A stretch of 64,000 bases of DNA from Diphasiastrum complanatum (lineage: Eukaryota > Streptophyta > Lycopodiopsida > Lycopodiales > Lycopodiaceae). The stretch covers positions 44,122,949 to 44,186,948 of the forward strand of contig CM055110.1 in the NCBI GenBank assembly GCA_029204225.1, read 5' to 3'. Under the pieces are notes generated by a model that ran no database searches, had not been told where the DNA came from, and saw only the letters and a program-made list of their open reading frames with translations. Made by a program: the position numbers and the translations under genes. This document shows positions 22,813 through 34,445 of the stretch, one piece after another. Numbering within the stretch: position 1 is the first letter of the stretch; each line of letters begins with the position of its first letter.

Positions 22813-23397
22813 TCAATCTGAGTCAGATTCTCCAGCATCTGACTCAAAGCTCAGGAAGACATGGGGTATCTTGGCCGGGATACATCTAGGAGGAAGGGAA
22901 GCAGTTGGCCTTCGAGATCCAACCTTCTTGGGGATAGGTTGTTTCCTCTTCCTCCTAGAGGTAGTAGGCAAGTCGGATCTATCTAGAGGCAGGTCTCTGG
23001 AGGTGTTGGCATTATCAACATGCAGACCAGAATATCTGTCCCGAAGCCTTTTGAGATTGACGAAATCCTTTGGCATGATGGTGACACGCTTTCCATGCAC
23101 TATCAAAAGACAAGTATCCTCAAAAAACTGGGATAGAAAATCTTCTCCAACAGCCTGTAAGGCCTGCATGGCTGTCACAGCAAAATGCACATTCAACCCA
23201 AGTGACAGAGTGACATTCCATTCAGATCGACCGAAAGGAGCTCTAGGGATCAACAATTCAGTTGATCTCTAGAGTTTTCTGATCTCCCTTAGCCAGACCA
23301 GCTTCCTGCCACACCTACGGCCAATACCATGGGGAACACGGGAATGGGATGGTTGTACAGTGGTTATGCGGGCAGTGGATTTGGTCCTAGCCATCAT
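22813..23397 (-). pseudogene. histone H3/CENH3-like domain with C-terminal extension
   Basis: From ATG 23397 (or 23394) the frame begins ARTKSTAR, the H3 tail with Lys4 kept but Lys9 replaced by Ile. It continues with LREIRK, then a TAG exactly where H3 has Gln (codon 43), then STELLIPRAPF, a helix with AMQALQ, GEDFLSQFFEDT and HGKRVTIMPKDF. The core length matches H3. LIPxAPF, EDFL and KDF are choices typical of centromeric H3, whereas the unextended loop 1 is like ordinary H3. After the core comes a basic, nuclear-signal-like stretch (SRRKRKQPIPKK) and an acidic Ser/Asp tail ending in TGA (codon 195). The same frame then runs through another TAG into the C48 protease. Nucleosome assembly would be the family role. 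The stops argue for decay unless read through. Confidence 0.75.
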
Positions 23398-23703
23398 TCT
23401 CAGAAGAAGAAAATTAACAAAAAAAAGTTTGAACAAAAGAAAAGTGGTTGAAAACAAAAAAATTTGCAATAAAAGGGTGCTAGAGATCGATACCAGAACT
23501 GAATATCAGTTTTGTGCGCAAGATCTACGCAGATTATTTTAAAAAAAGAGATGCGCACTCCAAAGCGATATTGCACTACCGTGATATCGGACTCGAGCAC
23601 ACTGTGAGAGGGCGGAAGCTTGAACGGTGAGAGAGCGTGCTTGAGAGCGATATTGGGAGCGAAAAACAAAAATTTTACAAAAAAAAAATAAAAATTTCGA
23701 GGA

Positions 23704-23904
23704 CTTATATATACAAAATTTCTGTACATGTGAAAACATGCCGCCAAGACACGTGTCGTCAGATTATTGGTCCATGTGGAATCTCGCACGTGACTGATGT
23801 CAGATCAATCATTCTAGGTACGGCACACTAATTTTGACCAATCACAAGTCGACACGTGTTCCTTCGCCACTCCTCCACACATGCAAATTTTTTTTTATAA
23901 ATAG
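23704..23904. promoter_or_regulatory. symmetrical divergent promoter
   Basis: A minus-facing TATA (TATATAAG, 23704-23713) and a plus-facing TATA (TATAAATAG, 23896-23904) lie 183 bp apart. They face the histone-like gene and the 24215 gene respectively. Between them are two G-boxes, GACACGTGTC (23748-23757) and GACACGTGTT (23851-23860), and two opposed CCAAT boxes (ATTGG at 23766; CCAAT at about 23838). The G-box plus CCAAT halves form an imperfect inverted repeat. Confidence 0.6.
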
Positions 23905-24214
23905 GTCTTTTTCAGCTCAAATTTTCACACAAATTTACGATTGCTCGGCCAAATATCGATTTCAAGCACGCCGCTTGCTCTCATTACCCTCCATTGACTA
24001 ATTTGCACCTGAAACCAATACTGCCTCGTCCGGTATCGCATTCAAGCGCGCACTGCATCTGTTTTCTTTTGTGCTCTATGTTCTTTTGTTCGGATCCGAT
24101 ACTCCAACTTGTAATATCTCTCTCGAGCGCACATTGCCTTGACGTGCTTGCCTGACCTGCAGTTTTCACCTGAGAGTGATTTTTGGAATTTTAGTTCTAT
24201 TGTTTTTGTTTAAA

Positions 24215-25732
24215 ATGTCTAATTTTGATTCTAGTTTGTTTTTTTTTTTTCATGAATTTGGTATTAGTGATAGGTTGGAATATTACAAATCTCTTTTTTC
24301 TTCTTTTCTTTTTATTCTACCTTCTATAATTGAGGGTCCTGGTGTGGAGGCATTTTCTGATATATATCTCAGATTTAAGTCCCTACTTAGCACTCTGTTA
24401 TTCAAATCTCAAAATAAGGACATGATTCATTATCAGGACCTGGTGACACTCGACAAGCATATCTATAAAGCTAAGCTTGACAGAATGTCTACCAAGTTAC
24501 ATAATAATTTCAAGTCTGTAGATGAGTGTCCAATTCATAATAAAAAATGTAGATTTGTTGATTTTCAGTCTGCTTTTGTTTTTTGTTTTTTGTTAAATAT
24601 TTCTGACGATTCGGAGGCTATCCCCTCCATTTCTGAAGCAGCTTCTTCTAGTGATACAAAGTCTGAAAAGTCAAAGATTGTAGATATAGATACTTTTTTT
24701 ATTGATACGAGTGTTAATTTAGATGATTGTTCTGATTTTGATCCTGTTCGAAATAGTTCTGCGTGTATAGGCCCTAGAACACCCACTACCCTTTCTTCTT
24801 CTGATAAATCTTTGATCACTTTGCCTACTTATAATATAGATAATAATTCATTTTTGACAATATCGGATATATCGGATCTTTTTTACTTCATTGAAGCTGA
24901 GACTCTTTGCATTTTGAGCAAAGAGCTGGATGAATTTTTGGATATAATTGATTTTGATGTTGATGATTTTCTCCTTGGTGTTGACAATGTACATAATGAT
25001 AAGTTTTATTCAGGAAAAGATTGCTTGAAAATGGATGTGGAGGAAATGCACAACAAAGGAGATGATCTACCTTCTGAGAAGGAGTTTCTTAGAATCCAAA
25101 GTCAACTTGGTTTTCCACAACCAACTGTCTATTCACCAACAATATTAACATCGAAAGGTGGACATAATATTGATGGAGGGACAGTAATCAGGGAAGACAA
25201 AGCCGAATGCGTAAGTTTTTGTATCCTATCAAGTACTAGTATATTTGTTATGTCAGATTATATACTGGAGCTTATTTTGTTTTTTATCATTTCATAATAC
25301 AATTTTTCTTGATGATTTTGCAATTCGTCGAGGAGGAAAGAGATCTTCTGCTGGAGAATTTTCAAGAGATCATGCATTGGGGCACTATTTGAAGTCCTTC
25401 AAGAATAATAAGATAAATGTTGCCCATTCAAATTTTCATCAACATGGTGAAACTATGATTATGGCAATCAAGGCACTATCTCATTTTCTTGGAGGACATA
25501 ATTTCAATAAGGTGCATAAAATATTTTTTGTAAAGAAAACTATTGCGTGAAAATTTTAGGAGATGGACTAGTGAATTCCATGCTCAGATCATCTCATTTT
25601 GCATTGTATGTTGCTTACGTTGATCTGAGTAAGCATGAAAACTATGAGCTATTGGATCCATACGAAAGAAGAAAATTGTTGCATGATTCTAAGTTGCAAC
25701 TTTCATTGGAGAAAATATCAGAAGCAGATTAG
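24215..25732 (+). CDS. acidic Ser/Asp-rich protein, unknown family
   Basis: Starts at ATG 24215, 311 bp after a TATA box. The first exon runs about 332 codons to a strong donor GAATGC|GTAAGTTT at 25209. Further coding-looking segments follow (about 25330-25511 and 25559-25731), ending at TAG 25730; their phases could not be settled. The N-terminus is Phe/Leu-rich (FFFFHEFGISDRLEYYKSLF). The middle has a short ECPIHNKKC motif that might bind metal. The rest is acidic and Ser-rich with no known domain. It shares a divergent promoter with the histone-like gene. It may be an accessory protein of the putative transposon. I do not recognise it. Confidence 0.5.
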
Positions 25733-25792
25733 ATACTGCTGAATTGTACTTTGTAAATATTTTTATTTAATATACAAAATTTTATTGTGTGT

Positions 25793-28558
25793 CTAGAGCC
25801 TACTGGCTTGTATAAATTTGTATGCTTTTTGAAATTTTTTATAATCCGTCGATTTTGTATTATGACGAATTTGGATTCTTTTGTAAAACCATTGAAAAAG
25901 TTGTAGTATATAGCTGTTTTTTGTGCTAGTCCCGCCATGTTGTGTACTTTTATGAAATGCCGCTCTTGTTTGCCAATGAGATTCTTTCATTCCTTGTAAT
26001 GACCATATGCTAAGACTTCTACTATTTCTTGCAAAGAATGTCGAATGATGTCGTAATATGTGCTGCATGTCATAAAAACATAATCTAAATCAGTACCAAA
26101 TGTATTTAATTTAATTGCACATATTTGTCTATCGTAGTGTAAAATCAAAATCTTAACATACAATGTGTTATATGATCAACACCCCATGCACTTTGAACTG
26201 CATCCACAAATTCGTTGGTTGTTTTCTGTATCATTTGTACATCTGTATTTGAAAATTTATCTTTTCTCAAGTATTTCACCATGTTGTCTAACTTTTTCCA
26301 AACTTCTACTTTGTATATACGAGTAGAACCTTCTTCTTTGAAATCTTGAGTTGCTGCAATAATTTCCATGTATTGAACCCTAGATTGTTTGCCAGAATAA
26401 TTTGATAGAAAACTTCGAGCTTTAGATCCTCCAATGCTCGGCTTGCATGGAATGTTTCATGTTTTACCTGATAGCTTGTCATCTTTTTTTATTTTAAGAT
26501 GGCCTTTATGTAAGCCTGCTTTGGACAACACATCCTCTAATCTGGAAATAGCTTCCTTTGCAGAGGCCTCTGGCTCGAAATTCCATGCAAACAAGATGTA
26601 AAGATATACTATTTTTTCTATAATATGCACCTCCACATGCAATGTACAGATATGAACATTTCGTAGAGGAATTGGTAGTACAATTTTCCAATTAGGATCT
26701 TCTCGATCTCTTGATATTCTTGTACTGCTTGTCATGTCTTTTGTTGTTTTCATGCAGTACAAACAAGGGTTTTTAGAGTTAGTGCCATGAGATACATTGA
26801 ACATACATTTTAATGTCTTCAGATCTCCTGCTAAATGTCATTCAATGTTGAAAGTGCCACTTCCAGGAATATTGAGTGGAACTCCCTCCATGTGATTTTT
26901 TATGGTGGCAGGATATGATGTTCTATTAAATATCCATGAGAGAATGCCATGGTCTTCTTTCAGCACCTATAAGAGAATACAAAAACGTGATTAGCCTCAT
27001 AATATTAACACAGAGAAGATTTTCCATATGAAATCCATATTTAAATGATTATCCCTATTTATTATGCGAAGGAGCTGCTATACCTGAAATGCTGCCAACC
27101 ACCAGATATCATTTTCTGATTGAACACTGAAATTGAGGCCTTCTGAGTCTTCTGAATTTGAAAGTGCTCCATTCATGATCGTGAGACTGACTCTTTTCAT
27201 TTTTTTGTCCTTTTATAATCTTAGACTCATCTAACTTGAGAACAACTATCAACTTGTTATTGACATTCTCATTTGTAATACCGTAAAAATTCATGATGAA
27301 TGTTAATAACTGATTAATGTCAATAAATAAATTGTTGGAATCGTTATAAGCTAGACTTTCTCCTTTCGAGCAATACACTTCATTGATATGAGATGGATTA
27401 CCAACTATTGTCTGCATACCTTGGTTTAACATGTCGCTTTTTTTTTAAGATGAAATGGTCGTGGGATTGGAAACTTTTTAATATCTACGTGTGCAAATAC
27501 CTCTTTTATCATCTTAAACATTGTTGCATATGCTTCCCTACTGATGTTAGAAAAGTCACATGCCCCCTGAAGCAATTTAGTGTCTAATATTTTTCCAACT
27601 TCGTCCATAATGCTATCAGTAACTGAAGCCTTAATCTTTTTTATTTTGTTATTATTTAACATTGATTTCATAGATTTAGAAGTCAAGATAGAGCCTAGTG
27701 AGTTTCCAATTGAAATCTCATCGGCCAAATGGTCTTCAACAACCAATGCTGATCTGCATTGCAAGCATAACGCTCATGAAAATGTCAGTAGAAATAAGGA
27801 CACTCATAGTATTCACAATAGTATATAATAAGCAAATCAACAGAAAGTTGAAATGAATAAATAACAAAATTAGTGATTATGAATGAATCAAAAACTTCAA
27901 GCAATATTCAATACCAAATAAACTATAACTTACTTGAATGCACGGATTCGTCTTTTTCTATGACCTCCTCTGGATGATAGATCACATATATCCTTGTTTA
28001 CCAGTCTTTTTCTCTTGTTGCTTCGGACCTTTCTGTTGAGCACATCCATATCTTTAAAAGAGAAAAATATGAGATACGCATGGATTGAAATGCAATTTTT
28101 ATCTCATCATTACTAGTTGTATAATGATGCAAAGAAGATTTCAACCTTTGGATCTCCTCCTTGAGCATCTCATTTTCATCCAAACAAATTTTCATCTTTG
28201 TAGACTTTTCTTCGCACTCCTTTGATATTTTCCTTGATTCATCTTCCAAATAATGTATTCTTTGCATTGAATGTGCATTCCCATAGAGCATCAAATTCTC
28301 ACAGTAACCCAAAAGGCCATTTTTACCATGACACATATAGATTATTAATTGACTCACCGAATGAAAATCTGGATGTTGCAATGAACATGGATCAATAGGA
28401 TATAATGTTCCTGATGACCATAAATCTACATGCTTTAGCTTTTCCTCCCTGTATCGGACCATATCAAAAGTTGACAATTTGGGTTGCTTTGAATTTCTTG
28501 TCCTGAGCGGACCATATTCTGGTGACAGATCCACGTGAAGATGATAAAGCTTTGTCAT
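25793..28558 (-). pseudogene. multi-exon transposase-like pseudogene
   Basis: Coding blocks on the minus strand start with a coiled-coil N-terminal part (ATG about 28558 to 28090) followed by a basic stretch. The next exon starts at 27753, then comes a block with VVLKLDESKIIKGQK. GT-AG introns lie at about 26969-27083 and 26085-26160. The core has HLAGDLKTLKCMF followed by GTNSKNPCLYCMKTTKD, a C-x2-C as in several eukaryotic transposase-like families. The C-terminal exon has HILRHHSTFFARN and a basic His-rich tail. Breaks are one frameshift at a run of nine A near 27440, another near 27150, a TGA in place of Trp before HLAGDLK, and a TGA near 26455. The exact superfamily is not identified. 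KDZ- or CMC-like elements are candidates. Confidence 0.6.
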
Positions 28559-28649
28559 CAGTATAGTAGTATAGAACAACACAATAGCAATAACAAAGCT
28601 GGAGATGGCGCTAACGACTCTACTGGAGATAGAGATGGTGCTAAACATT

Positions 28650-30535
28650 TGTTTTTGACCCTGGAGATAGAGATGGCGTAGGCTTTTTTTAGAAATGTCA
28701 CTCCTAATTCAAATTTTTGAGTGTTCCCAACTATTAGGAGGAAATATTTCATCATTTTGAAAAAAAAAAATTAACTATGGTTAAACACCAGTAAAGTTTG
28801 ATGTGACTAAACTAAGGTGCATTCATTTACATGGATTGAGTTCGCTTTTTCTAGATTAACTTGAAACTGAAAATTTGTATAGCTAACACATTTTTTCTTT
28901 TCTCTCTCTTTTTTTTTTTCTTTCTCTCTAATTTTAGCCTACTCGACTCATGTTAATAAATATAAAAATGATAATTAACCAAGAGTTTTTTCTAGAATCC
29001 ACAAATAATCAAAGATGCACATGAGTAGTCGTAACAAGAAAACTAAAGTCACTATACACATTGGCATTTAGATTTCATATACATTAATTCACATAATTCT
29101 GGAAAGCATAGGAGCAAAATACGCACCCTCATAATGTTGAATCACCAAATGCTTAACCAGAGAAGTCTCAGTCACGGGCAAGTACAAGTATGGAACTGGT
29201 CTCCATGGAACAAACACGTGGGCAAGAGCTTTAAAATGTCAATACTCAGAGATGTATAGGACTTTGTTAAATATTAGTTCACAGACGGATAAAAACCATT
29301 AAGAGCAGACATTCAGATCAGAGCTTCAAGGTTCGAGAGCTTCTTCTTGAAATCAGTATGGCAATGGATGTAAGACAACCTTCCAAAACATTGATAAAAC
29401 AACACCCAGAAGAAACTGATGGTGATAGTTAGTAAACTGGGATTGTAGGTAGGCCAGCACTGCAAAGCATGCATGCAGAAGATCGACTCAAAATATAGTC
29501 GTGAATGTGTAAGGATTCAACTCCCAGATATCGGAACATTATGAATACATGAATCATTGCTCTAATCTCGTGGAAGTCAGCTTGGGTATAGCCATTAAAG
29601 TGAGCTTCAACTACACCTATGTTTTGACAGTAGAAAGATCAGTGATGAGGTCACTTCCCTTATCTCAACGATGCAACGATAACATCTATGATGCCTTGAG
29701 GATGTGACTCTTGGCTCAACATGGAGAAGTCTTACAGATGAACAATGATCCATAAACTGAACAACAGTGATGGTGAATCTATTGTGGGGTAATGATGTTA
29801 ATAAACCAACTCTCAATTTTTTATGGAAACTAGCGATCATCCTTCAGTGCATTGGAGGCCCGGGCTTCATTACTCATAATGCTATGACAATAGTTACAAC
29901 ATGATCGATGGCTTTCGTACTCAGAGTCAATAAGTTCATCACTTGTATGGCTATCAATGCTCATTTGCATGTCGATCAATGAATTTGTCACTCTTGCCCT
30001 AAAGCACATGCATAAACAACCACAATCAGTCAAGCATGCATGCCAAAGCATTCCACCATCAGATCAGCATGCAAAATCGTTGAACAATGACTAAAATCCT
30101 ACTCTAATGTTGCGAAAACAAACTGAAATTAGATCCTAACACTACTATACTTGCATAAATCCACAAAACAAGAAATGTGAAGGATTTCAGATCATTCAAG
30201 ATCCAATCCATGTCCCAAATCTTTGGTTACAATAAGGAGCAAACCAACAATCCTGCCAATGTAGAAAAATCAGCATCTACATACAAAATGAGATGCAAAC
30301 TCTCAGAGATATTGATCAAACATGAACCAAAACATAAAATATGTTTGCTATCCGTACAATTAAAGTACCCTACTATATTTCACACGTGTGGAACCGAAAA
30401 TAGCAATAAATGATCATTCTACACACAAGATTACAAGATAACACCAAGATAGTGCACCAATGAGTAGTAGAACCCAAAGAGAACCATGTATAATGATGAA
30501 ATGAGAGAGAGAAGAGAGAAGATGTGTCTCTCCAC
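28650..30535. other. no supported gene
   Basis: AT-rich with short open frames on the minus strand (29607-30051) that show no recognised domain. Confidence 0.4.
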
Positions 30536-30540
30536 GAGTT

Positions 30541-30556
30541 ACATCCTTTTATAGAG
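30541..30556 (-). promoter_or_regulatory. strong minus-strand TATA box
   Basis: The minus strand reads AACTCTATAAAAGGATG, a textbook TATA box. GA-rich sequence lies downstream (about 30500-30530). No gene was recognised within 600 bp, so it may be the promoter of an LTR or of a non-coding transcript. Confidence 0.35.
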
Positions 30557-30559
30557 TTT

Positions 30560-31440
30560 CCAAACCCTATTTGGCCACTTGGCTTTCTCTCCAAAATGTA
30601 AACCCTACTATTTTTGGGTCTAGATTCAATGTACCCAAAGTTCAAATCTGAATCTCTCTCAAACTCGACTACCAACTTTCCCACACTTTCCAAAAGTGTT
30701 TATTGAATGTATTTTAAACTAATATAACTTCAAAAAGTTTATCTCTAAGTTTAAAATGAGTTTTGGCCTCTTATTGACAATTTACCAAAATGTAACTAAA
30801 CTAGACTAAACTAGTTGAAATCTCTCACAAGAAACAAGAAACTAATCTATAGCATTTTAGAAGTCCAAGAATCAAGAAACCAACAAGTCTCTTGATTCTT
30901 AGACATCCCAAGAACATCAAGAACATGGTTGTAAGGAGATATGCAAGAACTACACCACAAACCTAGCCTATTTACTTTACCTGAATGCTGATTCCTACAT
31001 TAATCCACAAACAAGAAATGAAATCTAATCCACTCTACGAACCACAACCACACACAAAGGAGGGAAGGGCAAGATCATGATACATTTCACAAAAAGCTCC
31101 TCTTGTCAAAGAGGGAGTCTCTTAAATAAGCAAGAGAGCTTCTTAGGTGGCATCCTAGTGGCATTTTCACAATACACAAATTACAAGTGGAATAATGCCC
31201 TCCACTAGAGGTCATCATCAAAAGGTGGCTCACTCTACTTTCTTTAAGAGAGATCTACTTGCATTTATTACTTTGCCTAGAAATACTAGTTCCTACATGG
31301 TCATTCCATCTTCCGGGATTCACCATGGCCTTATACAGTTTCTACTTGACATACCTGACTAGCATTCCTAGGCTCTCATACTCGGCTCTCAATCCTTGTT
31401 CATCTCATCTTCTCGGAGACCTCTTTGATCTAAGGTGAGA
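30560..31440. other. no supported gene
   Basis: AT-rich. It resembles LTR-type sequence (ATTTAAG, CT-rich strings), but no boundary could be set. Confidence 0.35.
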
Positions 31441-31441
31441 G

Positions 31442-32841
31442 GTGCTCTTGGGTAGCTCTGGTCGAACGTCTTGGGGATTTGTCAAAATCAGTCAACATCA
31501 TCCCACCCCTAATGTGTTACAGGACCCACTGCAACTCATATTGAATGATGTCGCTCTGCTTTGCATTGGCATTTTCGATTGTCACTTGGAAAAGTGTAGA
31601 TCCTCGTTTGCTTGCATAAAACCAAGTGTTTATTGTTGCCAGTCTTTATCAAAAACTATTTTCGCAACTTGCCACAATGTAATCAGAATGTGTTATTGCT
31701 GCAAGTGGTTGACATTCTCAAAATTGGAGAGCTCCCAACAGCTTCACAACTTGCATGCTCGAGTGCTTTCCTCATGTCTCTTTCTTTCGTTGCATCTGCC
31801 ATGGATGGTTTCACTTTTAATTTCTGGGCAGATTCTAACTTATGGGAGGTCTGTATTCTCCATTTGCTTCTGGGTGTTTCCGTGGTTATTCTCTCAGTTG
31901 AAGTTCCAGTCTCAAGGAAAACCTTCAATGTGCAGATTTCACAAACTTCGATTATCAGTCTCACAAGGGAATGGGCTTATCATCAAAAAGTTGTTAGGAA
32001 CAGATTTGGATAGATGGTTTGGTAATGGTAAGGAAACATGATGAAGGCTTGGTGGCTGGGTGAAGGAACTGATAGTTCTACAGTTGCAACCTTGGACCCT
32101 TACAATGTCGAGCTTTGACCATGACTTGTTGGGTGAGGAGCTCGTTTCATTTTGCAGGTTCATGGTTGTCTTCATCTTTCTTTTTCTGCAGCTCTTTCTT
32201 TTGATCTATTACTTTTGGATCTCTTTGGGCTTCATAAGAGGGGATTCAACTATCATTGCTCCAGAGAGTTTCTTTTGATCAAGATCGATCTGACTCATCT
32301 GTTGCTTAAGTTTTGTCCTTTCCTCCTTAGCTTCTTGGATCTTTCTTATGTCTTTCAGCTGTTTCATCTGCTTCTTAGATCTTCTTTTGGCTGATTAACC
32401 ATTGTAGATGGTAGTCAGTCTTCGCAAGACACTTGCAATGATCTTTTAGCTGCTTCGGTAAGACTATAAAAAACTAGGGATTTCTCAGAAGAACGGTGAA
32501 CTGATGATAAACAAACATATGGAAGGTAGGGTGGAGGTGGTGACATCGGTAGATGGTGTGGATGATAGGCATGAAAATGGGTGCAGAAGTATGGCAAGAG
32601 GTCAGTTGAAGAAGGAGACTGATTTCACAATGCTTGTGTTTTCTTTTCTGAAGGATCTTCGTCGTGATTGGGGTAATTTTTCTGATTGAGTCTCTTTGGA
32701 TTGCCCATCTACCTTCTTTAGCCTTGTCTTTTTCATCTTTGACTTGTGAGCTTGTCTATCGATCTTGTTGATGTTGTTGTTGGCAGTGTAACTGCTTCAG
32801 TGGATCCAAGCAGATCCACTCTCTCTCCCCCTCAAAAAAAA
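31442..32841 (+). other. possible retroposon 3' segment
   Basis: Two overlapping open frames (31442-32041 and 31612-32013) lack ATG starts and known domains. A T/G-rich tract follows, with repeated CTTCTTGGATCTT-like words. It ends in GGATCCAAGCAGATCC, CT-rich sequence and an A9 run (32834-32842). A non-coding 3' tail finishing in poly-A fits a LINE-like or retroposed transcript. No reverse transcriptase motif was found, so the assignment is tentative. Confidence 0.25.
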
Positions 32842-33063
32842 ATCAGTTAATGGGAATGTTGTTGCTTGTAACTATTCATGTTCAAGATTGGATCGGCGTG
32901 TGGAACACGTAGTTGAAGACACGTTGACATGTGACTGGACTAAAGATTGAACAAATTTTAACTAAATTTGTTTCGATCTTGCTGTAGTTGATTCGAAGAT
33001 TAATATGACAATGAGATAAGAATCAACTCTGACGTGATTTGTACTTCGCAGATTTGGAATATG

Positions 33064-34445
33064 CTCAAAAATCTGGATTTTTTTGTTCGAAAAAAGACGT
33101 GAAAAAATCTCGAAAAGACACGACAAATATCTCGAAAATGCTTGCAAAATCTAGAAAAGAATCTAGACAAAATCTCGAAAAAACATGAAAATTTCTCGAA
33201 AACTGCTCGAAAAAAAAAAACAAAAATCTAGAAAACAATCTATAAAAAATCTCAAAAAAACACAAAAATATTCTTGCAAAAATCTTGAAAACAATCTAGA
33301 AAAAACTCAAAAATATTCTCGAATAAATCTAGAAAACAATCTAGAAAAAATCTCGAAAAAACACGAAAATATTCATGAAAAATTCTAGAAAAATCTGGAA
33401 AACAATCTCGAAAAACACGACAATATTCTCAAAAAAATTCTAGAAAACAATCTTGAAAAAACACGAAAATATTTTTGCAAAATTCTTGAAAATTCTAGAA
33501 AAAAACACGACAATAATCTCGAAAAATTCTAGAAAATAATCTAGAAAAAACATGAAAATATTTTCGAAAAATTCTAGAAAACAATCTCAAAAAACACGAC
33601 AATATTCTCGAAAAATTCTAAAAGACAATCTTAGAAAAACACAAACACATTCTCAAAAATTTCTAGAAAATTCTAAAAAAAATCTTGAAAAAACACGACA
33701 ACATTCTCGAAAAATTCTAGAAAAATCGAGAAAACAATTTAGAAAAAATCTCGAAAAATCACAAAAAGACATAAAACATGCGAACAGGTTCGAAAAAGTC
33801 TAGAAAAAAAGTCTAGAAAAAACACGAAAAATCTAGAAAAATATCAAAAACTGTGAACAGACTTAAAAAATACTCAAAAATTAGCAAAATCTAAAACAGG
33901 CTAAAAAATTATTTAGAATTGCGAACAAAAAATCTCAAAAAATAAAAAAATAATCTAGAAAAAATCTTGAGAAATCTCGAAAAAAGATAAAAAAAGTCTA
34001 GCAAAAGTCTAGAAAAAATCTAGAAAAAAGCCTCCAAAAGACTCGAAAAACTGCGACAAATCTCAAAAAATTATTGAAAAGGCTCAACAACATGTGAAAA
34101 ATCTCAAAAAATCTAAAAAGTTTCGAAAATTTTTGAAAGGACTCAAAAATTTGAACATGCTCTACAAAATTTTGAACTCAAAAACAACAAGACGCAAAAA
34201 AGCTCAAAAGTCGTAAAAAAACTCGAAAAAAACACGAATATGAGACTCGAAAAAACGGTAGAACGCAAAAAAAACTCAAAAGTTGAAACAACTCGAAAAG
34301 CGCAAAAAAATATTACGAGAAACGCTAGAAAAAAAAAATGAAGTCAGGAAGAGAATTTGAAAAAACAAAGTCGCAAAAAAAAAAACTAAAAAAGAAAAAG
34401 TTACAAGAAAACTAGAAAAGATATAGATGCAAAAGAAACTCGAAA
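33064..34445. repeat. A-rich degenerate array of TCTAGAAAA/TCTCGAAAA units
   Basis: Nearly 1.4 kb is built from diverged units such as ATTCTCGAAAAATTCTAG and AAACACGAAAATATT, spaced roughly 45-60 bp. Between 33190 and 33725 I count at least seven TTCTAGAA, four TTCTCGAA, one TTCTTGAA and one TTCATGAA, all of the form TTCnnGAA. Open frames on both strands are low-complexity artefacts. Confidence 0.85.

Noticed and set aside
22813-23397. Ordinary host histone H3 gene
   Set aside because: Lys9 and most tail lysines are lost, a stop replaces a conserved Gln, and a long non-histone tail follows in frame.
33185-33803. Lys/Asn/Ser-rich open frames in the A-rich array
   Set aside because: Low-complexity repeat translation with no start context or domain.
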